Assembly (NCBI GenBank): GCA_009995705.1
Contig: JAADBR010000002.1
Coordinates: forward strand, 52,522-116,521
Length of the DNA stretch: 64,000 nucleotides
Source: Microcystis aeruginosa W13-11
GTDB lineage: Bacteria; Cyanobacteriota; Cyanobacteriia; Cyanobacteriales; Microcystaceae
Direction of reading: 5' to 3'
Shown here: positions 55,557-63,698 of the stretch, piece after piece
How positions within the stretch are numbered: position 1 is the stretch's first letter
How the letters are laid out: each line of letters starts with the position of its first letter
Program-made: the position numbers and the translations under genes
The notes under the pieces: model-generated
The model's database searches: none
What the model was told of the DNA's origin: nothing
The model's input: only the letters and a program-made list of their open reading frames with translations

Positions 55557-55571
55557 CACTGCGTTGATGCG
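55551..55571 (+). other. Left half of an attC-like site, cut by a MITE
   Basis: GTCTAACACTGCGTTGATGCG matches the R''-L'' half of attC sites. The MITE family B copy 2 begins at once after it, and no right half (GTTRRRY core) was found beyond the MITE, so the site is destroyed. Confidence 0.62.
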
Positions 55572-55687
55572 GCAGCAATTCTCATTTTAAGGTTTCATGA
55601 CATTAAAACCCTTGCACCTAGAGGGGTTAAAATTCTTTAACGAATCTCTAGGTTGCTGAAACAAGGCAAAATCGTTTCAAAATGAGA
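55572..55687 (-). mobile_element. MITE family B, copy 2 (inverted, one end lost)
   Basis: Reverse complement of the copy at 52825-52946 with the terminal 8-9 bp of its right end replaced by other sequence (AAAATGAGAGTATCG instead of AAAATGAGAATTGCTG). Confidence 0.87.
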
Positions 55688-55855
55688 GTATCGATGGGAG
55701 CAATCTCTATTTTGATGCTCCCAGCTACGTTAGCTATAATGCCTTGGTATGCAAGTTTAGTGTTGGGGAACTGGTGGTTGCTGGCTCTTATTTGGGGTGG
55801 GGTATCAGTAGTGCTATTAGTAGGGCTAATTGGTAGCGATATGGCGAAAGACTAA
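55682..55855 (+). CDS. 57-residue membrane peptide starting at the MITE edge
   Basis: The frame MRVSMGAISILMLPATLAIM, PWYASLVLGNWWLLALIWGG, VSVVLLVGLIG ends SDMAKD. Two hydrophobic stretches could each span the membrane. The first ATG lies in the last bases of the MITE; a second ATG at 55694 is outside it. Expression and function unknown; it may be the tail of a gene truncated when the MITE arrived. Confidence 0.5.
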   Translation: MRVSMGAISILMLPATLAIMPWYASLVLGNWWLLALIWGGVSVVLLVGLIGSDMAKD

Positions 55856-55879
55856 ACTTGAAAATTAGGTATATGACCG

Positions 55880-56212
55880 ATGACAATAACAATAGCTGTT
55901 GAAAAAGCACCATTAGTTACTGATTCTCAGGGCGTTGTACGAGTTGCTAACACTCGCGTTACCTTGGATACAGTTGTGACTGCTTTTCTTGAGGGGTGTA
56001 CACCAGAAGAAATAGGAGAGCAGTATCCATCTCTACAACTACCGGATGTCTACTTAGCAATTGGTTACTACCTCAGACACCGAGATGAAGTTCATGCATA
56101 CCTTGCAGAACGTCAACGTCAGTCAGAAAAAAATCGGCAGGAAGTTGAACAGCATTTTAATCCAATTGGAATCCGTGAACGATTGTTGGCAAGGAGAATC
56201 CAAAACGTTTAA
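55880..56212 (+). CDS. DUF433-family antitoxin
   Basis: A 110-residue protein with the DUF433 helix-turn-helix: GVVRVANTRVTLDTVVTAFL, then GCTPEEIGEQYPSLQLPDVY. The C-terminal part is charged. It is 6 bp before a DUF5615 gene, the usual partner. Expected to bind the operator and the toxin. Confidence 0.9.
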   Translation: MTITIAVEKAPLVTDSQGVVRVANTRVTLDTVVTAFLEGCTPEEIGEQYPSLQLPDVYLAIGYYLRHRDEVHAYLAERQRQSEKNRQEVEQHFNPIGIRERLLARRIQNV

Positions 56213-56218
56213 ACCATT

Positions 56219-56572
56219 ATGATTCGGTTTCTTGCTGACGAAAATTTTAATAACCAGATTGTCCGAGGCATTCTTCGTCAAAATTCACAGATAGACGTTG
56301 TGCGGGTTCAAGATGTGGGATTGTCAGGAGTCGATGACCCCGCTGTTTTGGCGTGGGCGGCGCAAGAAGGACGTATTGTTCTCACCCATGATGTTGCTAC
56401 CATGACGACTTTTGCTTACGAACGTCTTGAATCAGGTTTATTCATGCCCGGGTTGTTTGAAGTTAGTCGTCGTGTCCCAGTAGGGTTAGCAATTGAAGAG
56501 ATTCTCTTGATTGCTGAGTGTAGTCTTGAGGGAGAGTGGGAAGGTCAGGTAAGATTTCTTCCGCTCCGCTAA
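56219..56572 (+). CDS. DUF5615 PIN-like toxin
   Basis: A 117-residue PIN-like ribonuclease of the Mut7-C/DUF5615 type: FLADENFNNQIVRGILRQNS with Asp/Glu metal ligands, VQDVGLSGVDDPAVLAWAAQ and RIVLTHDVATM. Complete. MITE family B copy 3 begins six bases after its stop. Confidence 0.9.
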   Translation: MIRFLADENFNNQIVRGILRQNSQIDVVRVQDVGLSGVDDPAVLAWAAQEGRIVLTHDVATMTTFAYERLESGLFMPGLFEVSRRVPVGLAIEEILLIAECSLEGEWEGQVRFLPLR

Positions 56573-56577
56573 AAACA

Positions 56578-56702
56578 GCAGCAATTCTCATTTTGAAACG
56601 ATTTTGCGTTGTTTCAGCGATCTAGAGATTCGTTCAAGAATTATTAACCCCTCTAGGTGCAAGGGTTTTAATGTCATGAAACCTTAAAATGAGAATTGCT
56701 GC
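56578..56702. mobile_element. MITE family B, copy 3
   Basis: 125 bp from GCAGCAATTCTCATTTT to its inverted end, about 95% like copy 1 by eye. It separates the DUF433/DUF5615 pair from shc. Confidence 0.9.
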
Positions 56703-56832
56703 AACCCACGCAGATTCCTTGACTGGATTGTTTGGGAACAAAAGCCCATTCTTTAGCTACTTATTAAAAACTTTGTAAATAAGATTATCTTATTTGCACT
56801 GGTGGTCTCTAGAGGTTGTCGAACGGAAAAAA

Positions 56833-58740
56833 ATGCAGATTCAGGACAAAATCCCCGAAATAGCCGCTAAAACAGCGAAAGCGATCAAACTTTCTCAAAA
56901 TTATTTACTTTCTAGCCAATACTCTGAGGGTTACTGGTGGGCAGAATTAGAATCTAATGTCACCATCACCTCAGAAGCAATTTTACTGCACAAAATCTGG
57001 AAAACTGACAAAAATCGCCCCCTAGAGAAAGCAGCCACCTATCTGCGTCAGCAACAGTGTCCTAACGGCGCTTGGGAGTTATTTTATGGGGACGGTGGCG
57101 ATCTTAGCACTACTGTGGAAGCCTACATGGGGCTGCGACTATTGGGAATTCCCGCTAATGATCCTGCTTTAGAAAAAGCTAGAGAATTTATCTTAGCTCA
57201 AGGTGGCGTCAGTAAAACCCGCATTTTCACCAAAATGCACCTCGCTTTGATTGGTTGTTACGATTGGCTGGGGGTTCCCTCTATCCCCGCTTGGATCATG
57301 CTACTGCCGGAAAATTTCCCTTTTACTATCTATGAAATGTCCAGTTGGGCGCGGGGAAGTACGGTTCCTTTATTAATTGTTTTTGACAAAAAACCCGTAT
57401 ATAAAATGGGTTTTAATCTCGATGAACTCTATACAGAAGGGGTGAATAATGTCAAGTATGAGTTACCAAAAAATAACGATTGGGCAGATGTTTTTCTCTG
57501 GTTAGATGGGCTGTTTAAATGGGCAGAAAAAACTGATTTAGTTCCCTTCCGCCAAGAAAGTCTGAAAGCGGCGGAAAAATGGGTGATTGAACGACAGGAA
57601 GACACAGGGGATTGGGGGGGAATTATCCCAGCGATGTTAAATTCCCTCTTAGCTTTAAAAGCCCTAGGTTATGATGTTTATGATCCGATTGTTGCCCGTG
57701 GTTTAAAAGCGGTGGATAATTTTGCCATTCAGACGGATAATACCTATTGTGTACAGCCCTGTGTATCCCCGGTTTGGGATACAGCTTGGGTAATTCGATC
57801 GCTAATTGAATCTGGGCTAAATCCTGCTCATCCAGCTATGATTAAAGCGGGACAATGGTTAATTGATCAACAAATTCTTGATTATGGCGATTGGGCGATT
57901 AAAAATAAAATCGGAACCCCCGGCGGTTGGGCTTTTGAATTTGACAATCGCTGGTATCCTGATTTAGACGATTCGGCAGTGGTGGTGATGGCTTTAGAGT
58001 TAATTAAAATGCCCGATGAAAATATTAAAAAAGCCGTGATGAAACGGGCAGTTAATTGGATGGCGACTATGCAGTGTAAAGCTGGTGGTTGGGGAGCTTT
58101 TGACATTAATAACGATCAAAACTGGCTTAATTCTTTGCCCTATGCCGATCTAAAAGCAATGATCGATCCTAATACGGCCGATGTTACTGCCAGAGTTCTA
58201 GAAATGTTAGGCACTTGTGATGTTAACATGGAGGAAAATCGAGTTAAAAAAGCTTTGGATTATCTGAAAAAAGAACAGGAAGCTGATGGTAGTTGGTTTG
58301 GTCGTTGGGGTGTAAATTATATTTATGGAACCAGTGGGGCGTTATCTGCTTTGGCTTTTCTGGAACCGAATAAATATCGCCATCGATTGCAAAAAGGAGC
58401 CAATTGGTTAAGCGGTTGTCAAAATATTGATGGTGGTTGGGGTGAAACCTGTTTTAGTTATAATAACCCTAAATTTAAAGGACAGGGAAATAGTACCGCT
58501 TCCCAAACTGCTTGGGCATTAATCGGTTTATTAGCCGTCGGAAAAGTCACGGGCAATTATCAGCGAGAAGTGATTGAAAAGGGCGTTAACTATCTTCTTG
58601 TTACTCAAAAAGAAAATGGTACATGGGATGAAGATTACTTCACCGGCACAGGTTTTCCCTGTCATTTTTACCTGAAATATCATTTCTATCAGCAGTATTT
58701 TCCTCTACTGGCTTTGGGGCGTTATCGGGCTTTGATTTAG
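56833..58740 (+). CDS. shc: Squalene-hopene cyclase
   Basis: A 635-residue triterpene cyclase that turns squalene into hopene for membrane hopanoids. The catalytic DXDD motif is DLDD in WYPDLDDSAVVVMAL. QW motifs include GGWGAFDINNDQNW, GSWFGRWGVNYIYG, GGWGETCFSYNN and GTWDEDYFTGTGFP. I chose ATG 56833; a TTG 39 bp upstream would add 13 residues without homology. Monocistronic, with its own terminator. Confidence 0.95.
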   Translation: MQIQDKIPEIAAKTAKAIKLSQNYLLSSQYSEGYWWAELESNVTITSEAILLHKIWKTDKNRPLEKAATYLRQQQCPNGAWELFYGDGGDLSTTVEAYMGLRLLGIPANDPALEKAREFILAQGGVSKTRIFTKMHLALIGCYDWLGVPSIPAWIMLLPENFPFTIYEMSSWARGSTVPLLIVFDKKPVYKMGFNLDELYTEGVNNVKYELPKNNDWADVFLWLDGLFKWAEKTDLVPFRQESLKAAEKWVIERQEDTGDWGGIIPAMLNSLLALKALGYDVYDPIVARGLKAVDNFAIQTDNTYCVQPCVSPVWDTAWVIRSLIESGLNPAHPAMIKAGQWLIDQQILDYGDWAIKNKIGTPGGWAFEFDNRWYPDLDDSAVVVMALELIKMPDENIKKAVMKRAVNWMATMQCKAGGWGAFDINNDQNWLNSLPYADLKAMIDPNTADVTARVLEMLGTCDVNMEENRVKKALDYLKKEQEADGSWFGRWGVNYIYGTSGALSALAFLEPNKYRHRLQKGANWLSGCQNIDGGWGETCFSYNNPKFKGQGNSTASQTAWALIGLLAVGKVTGNYQREVIEKGVNYLLVTQKENGTWDEDYFTGTGFPCHFYLKYHFYQQYFPLLALGRYRALI

Positions 58741-58751
58741 TCCGTTAATCT

Positions 58752-58796
58752 ATGCGTTAAGACAGGAAATAAGCCTAACTGTCTAACGCATTTTTT
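58752..58796 (+). terminator. Rho-independent terminator after shc
   Basis: ATGCGTTAAGACAG pairs with CTGTCTAACGCAT (one bulged A), followed by TTTTTT. GTCTAACGC here resembles an attC core but belongs to the hairpin. Confidence 0.88.
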
Positions 58797-58800
58797 GTGA

Positions 58801-59196
58801 CTAACTAGGAAAAAATAAATCAGGAGATATATTAAAAAAATTGGCTAATTTTTGAATATAGATAGGAGTTAATTCTTGTTGCCCATCAAGAATATTATCC
58901 AGGGTTGACTTACTTTCAAAGATAGATAGCAAATCTTGCTTTTGTAGGTTTCTTTCCTCTAATATGAATTTCAACAATTCAAGTCCATAAATATCAGGTA
59001 TTGGCTCTTGATTTTCCTCATACTCATAAATTAAAGACCCTAAAACATTTAGATATTCCCTTTCTTCTACCGTTAATTGGGGTTTGTCTAAAAGGCGATT
59101 AATAACCTCCTGCATCATTTCTAAGTCTTCCTCATTGTGAATAGGACGAGGAGGGTATTGCTTTAATAATTCTAAGTATTTATCAGTGGCAAACAT
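58801..59196 (-). CDS. HigA-like HTH antitoxin
   Basis: A 131-residue protein with an N-terminal helical segment and a C-terminal helix-turn-helix (FILEERNLQKQDLLSIFESK, STLDNILDGQQELTPIYIQK) ending NISPDLFF, as in HigA partners of RelE/HigB2 toxins. It lies 225 bp downstream of its probable toxin, much farther than usual, because a repeat is inserted between them. Confidence 0.87.
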   Translation of the reverse strand: MFATDKYLELLKQYPPRPIHNEEDLEMMQEVINRLLDKPQLTVEEREYLNVLGSLIYEYEENQEPIPDIYGLELLKFILEERNLQKQDLLSIFESKSTLDNILDGQQELTPIYIQKLANFFNISPDLFFPS

Positions 59197-59311
59197 AAAG
59201 ACAACTCTAATTTTATGGTTTAAATAGGGGTGACTGAAGGAGATACAAAATTTTTAGTTAATAATTTATAGTTTTCATAAGTGGGTGGGTGGAATTAAAT
59301 ATAAGATGAAC

Positions 59312-59376
59312 GTAGGTTGGGTTGAAGCATGAAACCCAACGCCCGATTATGTTACGCTACCGCTAACCCATCCTAC
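59312..59376. repeat. 65-bp palindromic repeat inside the higB-higA operon
   Basis: GTAGGTTGGGTT and AACCCATCCTAC form 11 of 12 paired ends around TGAAGCATGAAACCCAACGC. This GTTGGGTT-type unit is related to 61603-61690 and 63254-63341. Confidence 0.7.
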
Positions 59377-59421
59377 AAATAATTTTTCCTCCCTACTTAT
59401 TTGGAAATTCAGAGATTTAGA

Positions 59422-59730
59422 TCAATATTTATTGAACCACGAATCTTTTTTCCATTGGTTTTTATTATATTCAGCATGGGTTAGTACTTTTCTAATGAAA
59501 ACATTTCTATGTTGAAAATCCACATAAGTTATTAGTCGATAGTTGTTGCCGCAAATGTTGAATACTATAAAATTACCCACTAAGTCAGCCGAAGAAAAAT
59601 CCTGACGAATATCTTGGAAACTTTGCCATTTTGCTTGACTAACTTGCTTGTACCAATAACGTAAACCAGCCTGAGCCTCTGGATGAGTTTCCCAAAAATT
59701 TCTTAAGGTGGCTCTTGAAATAATATGCAT
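59422..59730 (-). CDS. HigB-type mRNA-interferase toxin
   Basis: A 102-residue RelE-superfamily toxin of the HigB2 type: MHIISRATLRNFWETHPEAQ, WQSFQDIRQDFSSADLVGNF, IVFNICGNNYRLITYVDF and VLTHAEYNKNQW. Full length, intact. Confidence 0.92.
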   Translation of the reverse strand: MHIISRATLRNFWETHPEAQAGLRYWYKQVSQAKWQSFQDIRQDFSSADLVGNFIVFNICGNNYRLITYVDFQHRNVFIRKVLTHAEYNKNQWKKDSWFNKY

Positions 59731-60004
59731 AATTTTTTATTAATCTTTTAAGTTTTATTTTCATGATCCCTACCCTTTTGTGTTTTGTTCTTGCTTCCTA
59801 GTATAGCAAACTGCGAAGCCTCTAGTCAAGTATTTTAATTTCTCTGATAAACCGCATCCACAGGGAAACCCGTAGTTTTGCTTTTTCGGCTACGATCCTT
59901 GCATAGCAATACTTTTAAGGCTTAATGGCTTGCCCGTGAAATTCCAGTTATCTAGCTGGTTGCGGTTTATTAATATTTGTTAATTAGCAGAATTTGTAAT
60001 TAAC

Positions 60005-60101
60005 TATAGCGGTAAGCGCTTGAGTGAGATACAAACCAAGCTTTGCCTAGCATGGTTTATAGCTCGTGACACTGTACCTCATACGACTGCACACCGCTAT
60101 A
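60005..60101. mobile_element. 97-bp MITE-like element with TATAGCGGT ends
   Basis: TATAGCGGT at 60005 is repeated inverted (ACCGCTATA) at 60093-60101, with imperfect complementarity inside. TA at both ends fits an IS630/Tc1-type element. The flanking parts of the gap 59731-60185 contain no recognised gene. Confidence 0.6.
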
Positions 60102-60185
60102 TTTTAAGTTTTCACAGTAGAGAAATTCGTGATAGCTACATTTCTTGGTCATAACTTTATATTTTTATACTCTGTCAAGACGCGC

Positions 60186-60410
60186 TTAAGCGACATAGCG
60201 GATAATCTCTACTTCCGCACCTTTGTTAACCGCATCCTCGGCCTTCTGTAAAACCTCCGCCGTGACCGACTCGCTTAGATAATACTCCCCGCAATTCTGA
60301 CAGATATCCGCAGGGACTTGTTTTAGAATCACGATACAATTATCTCTCTCTAAAGTAACAGTTACGAAACCCGATCGAGTTGTTCCACGCTTACAGATGA
60401 CACATTCCAT
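60186..60410 (-). CDS. YgiT-type zinc-finger antitoxin
   Basis: A 74-residue protein with two CxxC pairs (MECVICKRGTTRSGFVTVTL and ICQNCGEYYLSE), the MqsA N-terminal type zinc finger, and a helical end. It lacks the MqsA HTH domain. It follows the DUF4258 gene by 5 bp, the usual toxin-antitoxin order. Confidence 0.9.
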   Translation of the reverse strand: MECVICKRGTTRSGFVTVTLERDNCIVILKQVPADICQNCGEYYLSESVTAEVLQKAEDAVNKGAEVEIIRYVA

Positions 60411-60415
60411 ATCTT

Positions 60416-60697
60416 TTATCTCCTTTTTCTAAAATTATCCGTCCATAACTCTCGATCAAGAATATAGGCGGTCACTACATACGCTGTTCTTGTACTCTCA
60501 TCATAGGATACAACTACATGAAGCGCTCTACCATCAATAAAATCTAAAACTAGATAACTAGGGAACGGTGTATTCTCTAGATTTTCCTCGATAATTTCCC
60601 TATAGGCGATCGCTTGTCTGACCTCTCGATCACCGATACGCCTAAAAAACATCTGGCGTATCGCGTGACTAGAAAAGATTAAGTTCTCAAAATTCAA
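60416..60697 (-). CDS. DUF4258 toxin (RelE-like fold)
   Basis: A 93-residue protein with the DUF4258 pattern FSSHAIRQMFFRRIGDREVR, followed by SYLVLDFIDGRALHVVVSYD and VVTAYILDRELW. Partner of the YgiT-type antitoxin. Confidence 0.9.
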   Translation of the reverse strand: MNFENLIFSSHAIRQMFFRRIGDREVRQAIAYREIIEENLENTPFPSYLVLDFIDGRALHVVVSYDESTRTAYVVTAYILDRELWTDNFRKRR

Positions 60698-60853
60698 ATT
60701 CTATCCTCTTTGTTGTTATTAAATAATGTTTGTTTTAATTTTGTTCATCAAGGATGATATAACATTATCACACATTCGATTATAAATGAGGGTTAAGTTT
60801 AAAAATATTTAACCGACCGTTCGCGGGGTGAGCATAACCCACCCCGTTCACTA

Positions 60854-61020
60854 TTAATTACCTAACTCGTATTCTATTTCCTGAATCTTCTCTTTCATCC
60901 AGCCGTTAAACAAATCGACACCGATTTGCAAAGCCAACTCCTCGGTTAATTTTGGCTTAAGGATTTCCTCGACGAAAATCAGGTGGGTGGTGATTCGATA
61001 GTAGTGATGGGGCTTAATGC
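60854..61020 (-). pseudogene. C-terminal fragment of an unrecognised gene, cut at an IS1 remnant
   Basis: The minus strand encodes GIKPHHYYRITTHLIFVEEI, then KLTEELALQIGVDLFNGWMK and a stop at 60854-60856. It has no start; its upstream end coincides with the end of the IS1 remnant. Composition suggests a replication- or phage-type protein, but this is a guess. Confidence 0.5.
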
Positions 61021-61213
61021 CTTGCTAATTGGGCATTGTAGTCGTGTATGAAATACCAGATAGCCCCGTGTGATTATCCATTTTTTTGGAGAACGATAGA
61101 CTCTGTCTGACTAATCTAGAAATTCTTTGTCAAAGAGTATTGTTTAATCTTTCAATAGGATTAGTTTGACCAGTTTCTTTACCTACTGCTCGATACTGTT
61201 GATTCTTCACCAT
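61014..61213 (-). pseudogene. IS1-family transposase remnant
   Basis: The minus strand reads NQQYRAVGKETGQTNPIERL, NNTL, a TGA stop, then QRISRLVRQSLSFSKKMDNH and, after a one-base frameshift in a G-run, IWYFIHDYNAQLAR. This is the C-terminal third of an IS1-type DDE transposase, inactivated by a stop and a frameshift. Confidence 0.85.
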
Positions 61214-61346
61214 TATACCTCTCCAGAAAAGATTTCTTTAATAAGCTCTTAGTAAAGGCTTCATCTCTTATTTGACAATTATTATTATTGGAGAGGTCTA
61301 TTTAGCAGGGTCAGTCCATTACTTATCTCGTTGGTAAGGAAGTTGT

Positions 61347-61628
61347 TCATACCACTTGAGGCTTTAAAATCTCCCATACAGAATTTTTTATATCTAGAGA
61401 AGAGCTAATTTCTTGAATTAATCTGTATGCTGTCGCGGAAATAGGTAGTTCATCTTCGTATAAGATCTCACACAAAGTCTCAGCTGCCAATCCCCACTAC
61501 CCTGCATCAATATAGGAGCGAACAAACTCTATCTGAGTTTCTTGCATCACTTCTCTAGTAAGAAGAATAACTTCATTAAGCTTGCTTTTAATGAGTTTGT
61601 AAGATGTTTTGACAAGACGATTTTGCAT
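61347..61628 (-). pseudogene. MafI-like immunity protein gene with amber stop
   Basis: From the ATG at 61626-61628 the frame reads MQNRLVKTSYKLIKSKLNEV and IEFVRSYIDAG, then TAG at 61497-61499 (codon 44), then WGLAAETLCEILYEDELPIS and SSLDIKNSVWEILKPQVV. Apart from the stop, the pattern fits MafI-type immunity proteins (AGE.G.A...LC..L.E....S). GAG to TAG is the likely change. Confidence 0.65.
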
Positions 61629-61690
61629 AATTGAGTTTTAGGGAAGTTTTAGGGGAATTGTTGGGGTTCCTTGCGTCAACCCAAATTACT
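61603..61690. repeat. Dispersed GTTGGGTT-type repeat, copy 1
   Basis: About 85 bp (AGATGTTTTGACAAGACG to GCGTCAACCCAA) matching 63254-63341. It spans the 5' end of the immunity pseudogene, so both immunity-type genes share the same repeat. Confidence 0.7.
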
Positions 61691-61692
61691 AG

Positions 61693-61935
61693 CTAAGTTG
61701 CTTGTTTGCCAAATTCAGGAACAACCAGATTGATTTCCTTCGAGTTGTACCCAAATGCTTCTACCTGGGACTTAATAAGATCAAGAGCATCATAATAAGC
61801 AAGGCTTTGTCCTTGATAAAAAGAAGAGTCCTCTCCTTTTATATCAGCTTCGTTAATTTTTGCGAGGGATTCATTATACTTTTCTTTGAGAAGAAGTGCA
61901 TGATCTTTGATAAAGTTAACAGATTCTGTGTTCAT
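61693..61935 (-). CDS. Small hypothetical protein in a toxin/immunity remnant
   Basis: An 80-residue soluble, helical protein (MNTESVNFIKDHALLLKEKY, SFYQGQSLAYYDALDLIKSQ). AAGGAGAGAAGAC lies before the ATG (minus strand), so it is probably expressed. It sits between an immunity pseudogene and a toxin-like fragment. Family unknown. Confidence 0.55.
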   Translation of the reverse strand: MNTESVNFIKDHALLLKEKYNESLAKINEADIKGEDSSFYQGQSLAYYDALDLIKSQVEAFGYNSKEINLVVPEFGKQAT

Positions 61936-62000
61936 AGTCTTCTCTCCTTGAGTATGCCTTCTAGTATAGTCTTTTGCTCGCTCTGTCGATTTATGTCACT

Positions 62001-62130
62001 TTACCATTTATCGGGAAGAGCTTTTTGCTGTCTAATATCAAGATTATCAAAATCAGGTATGAATTTTTGGGAATATTCAATCTTATTTTGATGTTCAGAA
62101 ATTTGCTTGTTTATGTTTGGAAGCCCTCGT
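62001..62130 (-). pseudogene. C-terminal protein fragment, possibly toxin tail
   Basis: The minus strand encodes GLPNINKQISEHQNKIEYSQ, KFIPDFDNLDIRQQKALPDK, W and stop at 62001-62003, with a stop upstream and no start. The tail (ALPDKW) looks like the end of a secreted toxin or nuclease domain, but no family can be named. Confidence 0.4.
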
Positions 62131-62278
62131 TATAGCAGGATTTTGTATCAAATGGCTATTCTCTCGTTTAAGAGATTGCCGAAAAGTCCTTAATCCAAAC
62201 TCAGGTTAATTATTTTATTGTGAATAAGCAAGATGCTCACACTCCTGGGTCTCAAACTTATTTCAAACGACTATATTT

Positions 62279-62674
62279 CTATTCTGAACCTAAAGACTTA
62301 ATTGTAGGATAAGCCAAAATTGCTCGATCTTCAGTTATCATAATTAAATCATATTGTAAAGCTTGAGAAATTAAAAGCCGGTCAAATGGATCGCCGTGAA
62401 GTGAGGGAAGATTAATCAATTGAGCAATGCTATTTTCATCAACGACAAGACTTTTAATTAAGTGTTCCCTTCTTTGCTCGGGCAGATAAATTTCAGGAGA
62501 ATGAGGAAAAGAAATTTTCCCCAATTGGTATTTAATGACACATTCCCAGATAGAGACAACGCTCAAAAATCTTTGATTTTTAGGATTTCTGATCTCCTGG
62601 CGAAATTTAACTGACAAACGCTCATCGTCATCAATCAGCCAGAGAAAAATATGAGTATCTAACAAGAGCTTCAT
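62279..62674 (-). CDS. vapC: PIN-domain toxin (VapC family)
   Basis: A 131-residue PIN nuclease: MKLLLDTHIFLWLIDDDERL with Asp6, SIWECVIKYQLGKISF with Glu, HGDPFDRLLISQAL and ITEDRAI with the later Asp residues. This HxFLW/SIWE type is the common cyanobacterial VapC. Its start overlaps the antitoxin stop by four bases. Confidence 0.93.
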   Translation of the reverse strand: MKLLLDTHIFLWLIDDDERLSVKFRQEIRNPKNQRFLSVVSIWECVIKYQLGKISFPHSPEIYLPEQRREHLIKSLVVDENSIAQLINLPSLHGDPFDRLLISQALQYDLIMITEDRAILAYPTIKSLGSE

Positions 62675-63003
62675 TGGGGTTCAAACAAATCTAAAATCTC
62701 ATCTGGTAAGGGATCGTTAAAATCATCAGGAACGACAAATTCACCTTTAGCTAGTCCAATAGGTAGCAATTTATTTTGCTGGCGATAAGACTCAACTATC
62801 CTGTCAATTTCTTCATTTGTTATCGGAGTTTCTATTTCGATAGGACTGTTTTGATTTTCTAAAGATTCAACCAACTGCCACACTGAATTAAGCTGTGTGC
62901 TAGATAATTTATCTAACTTTTCATGTAAGCAGGCGCGAAGATTACCTACAGCATTGTGCAAGCTTTCTTTTTGAGAAGAATTGTCTGTTATTTTAGTATT
63001 CAT
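62671..63003 (-). CDS. VapB-like antitoxin
   Basis: A 110-residue protein from MNTKITDNSSQKESLHNAVG, with a helical region (LSSTQLNSVWQLVESLENQN) and a C-terminal toxin-binding tail (GEFVVPDDFNDPLPDEILDL) typical of VapB/DUF2281 proteins. The ATG at 63001-63003 is chosen over an upstream start. Confidence 0.85.
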   Translation of the reverse strand: MNTKITDNSSQKESLHNAVGNLRACLHEKLDKLSSTQLNSVWQLVESLENQNSPIEIETPITNEEIDRIVESYRQQNKLLPIGLAKGEFVVPDDFNDPLPDEILDLFEPQ

Positions 63004-63087
63004 GTATTTACTCTTTATCATAACTCAACTAAACTGTATATCAAATAAGTTACAGTTATAAGATGAATGCTTGAGATCCTCCTATAA

Positions 63088-63174
63088 TTATATTATAGCA
63101 AGCTCCTTCAAAGGACGCTTACTTGGATGCTGAAAACCTACAACAGTCTCTAATGTTTGTGCTAGAGTGTCCAT
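63088..63174 (-). CDS. 28-residue reading frame, possible remnant
   Basis: MDTLAQTLETVVGFQHPSKR, then PLKELAII and stop. A GGAG-like site precedes it. It may be the start of a lost antitoxin gene; expression is not demonstrated. Confidence 0.25.
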   Translation of the reverse strand: MDTLAQTLETVVGFQHPSKRPLKELAII

Positions 63175-63253
63175 AAAATCTCCATACTATCCATTACTTT
63201 CAAGCTTAACATCAAAGTTGGAGAAGTGCGATCGCCGACTTGTAGGGTGCATT

Positions 63254-63341
63254 GATGTTTTGAAGCGACGATTTTGTATTATTGAGTTTTCGGGAAGTTT
63301 TGGGGGGAGTGTTGGGTTTCCTTGCGTCAACCCAACCTACT
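63254..63341. repeat. Dispersed GTTGGGTT-type repeat, copy 2
   Basis: Matches 61603-61690 at most positions, including GACGATTTTG and CCTTGCGTCAACCCAA. It overlaps the stop end of the immunity gene at 63327. Confidence 0.7.
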
Positions 63342-63698
63342 AACTTGATACTTTGGGTTTGACAGTTGGCTGATGTATTGTTCGACCAGTTTTGGCGATA
63401 GTGGATCGTTTAAGGTCGGGTTAGCGAGATAAAAAATGATGTCATTAATGATATCTTCGTGATCTGTTTCATAGGTGATATCTTCTCTGCATTCGATGGC
63501 ATTGGCCCAGTTTTCTAGGTCGGTGGCAGATAGAGCGTTATTGAGATATCGATCGAGAATATGGAGCAGATGCTCTTTTTTTAGGGTGATGATTGCTTCA
63601 CTACTGTCCCAGGGGAAGGTTTTTAGGATAGAGAGGATAGTTGATAGTGGTTGGTCAAAGTTGACTAGGGCGTTGAGGTATTCTTGTCTAGTTTTCAT
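63327..63698 (-). CDS. Probable immunity protein of a polymorphic toxin
   Basis: A 123-residue acidic, helical protein (MKTRQEYLNALVNFDQPLST, LENWANAIECREDITYETDH, EDIINDIIFYLANPTLND). This pattern fits small immunity proteins of contact-dependent toxins. Its ATG overlaps the stop of the preceding toxin-like frame (ATGA), the usual toxin-immunity layout. Confidence 0.75.
   Translation of the reverse strand: MKTRQEYLNALVNFDQPLSTILSILKTFPWDSSEAIITLKKEHLLHILDRYLNNALSATDLENWANAIECREDITYETDHEDIINDIIFYLANPTLNDPLSPKLVEQYISQLSNPKYQVSRLG

Noticed and set aside
58752..58796. GCGTTAAGAC/GTCTAACGC considered as an attC site
   Set aside because: The cores are in the wrong order for attC, and the structure with its T-run is a terminator for shc.
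60835..60850. GCATAAC at 60835 and at about 36218 considered as attC cores
   Set aside because: Neither has a matching GTTRRRY core or pairing arms nearby.
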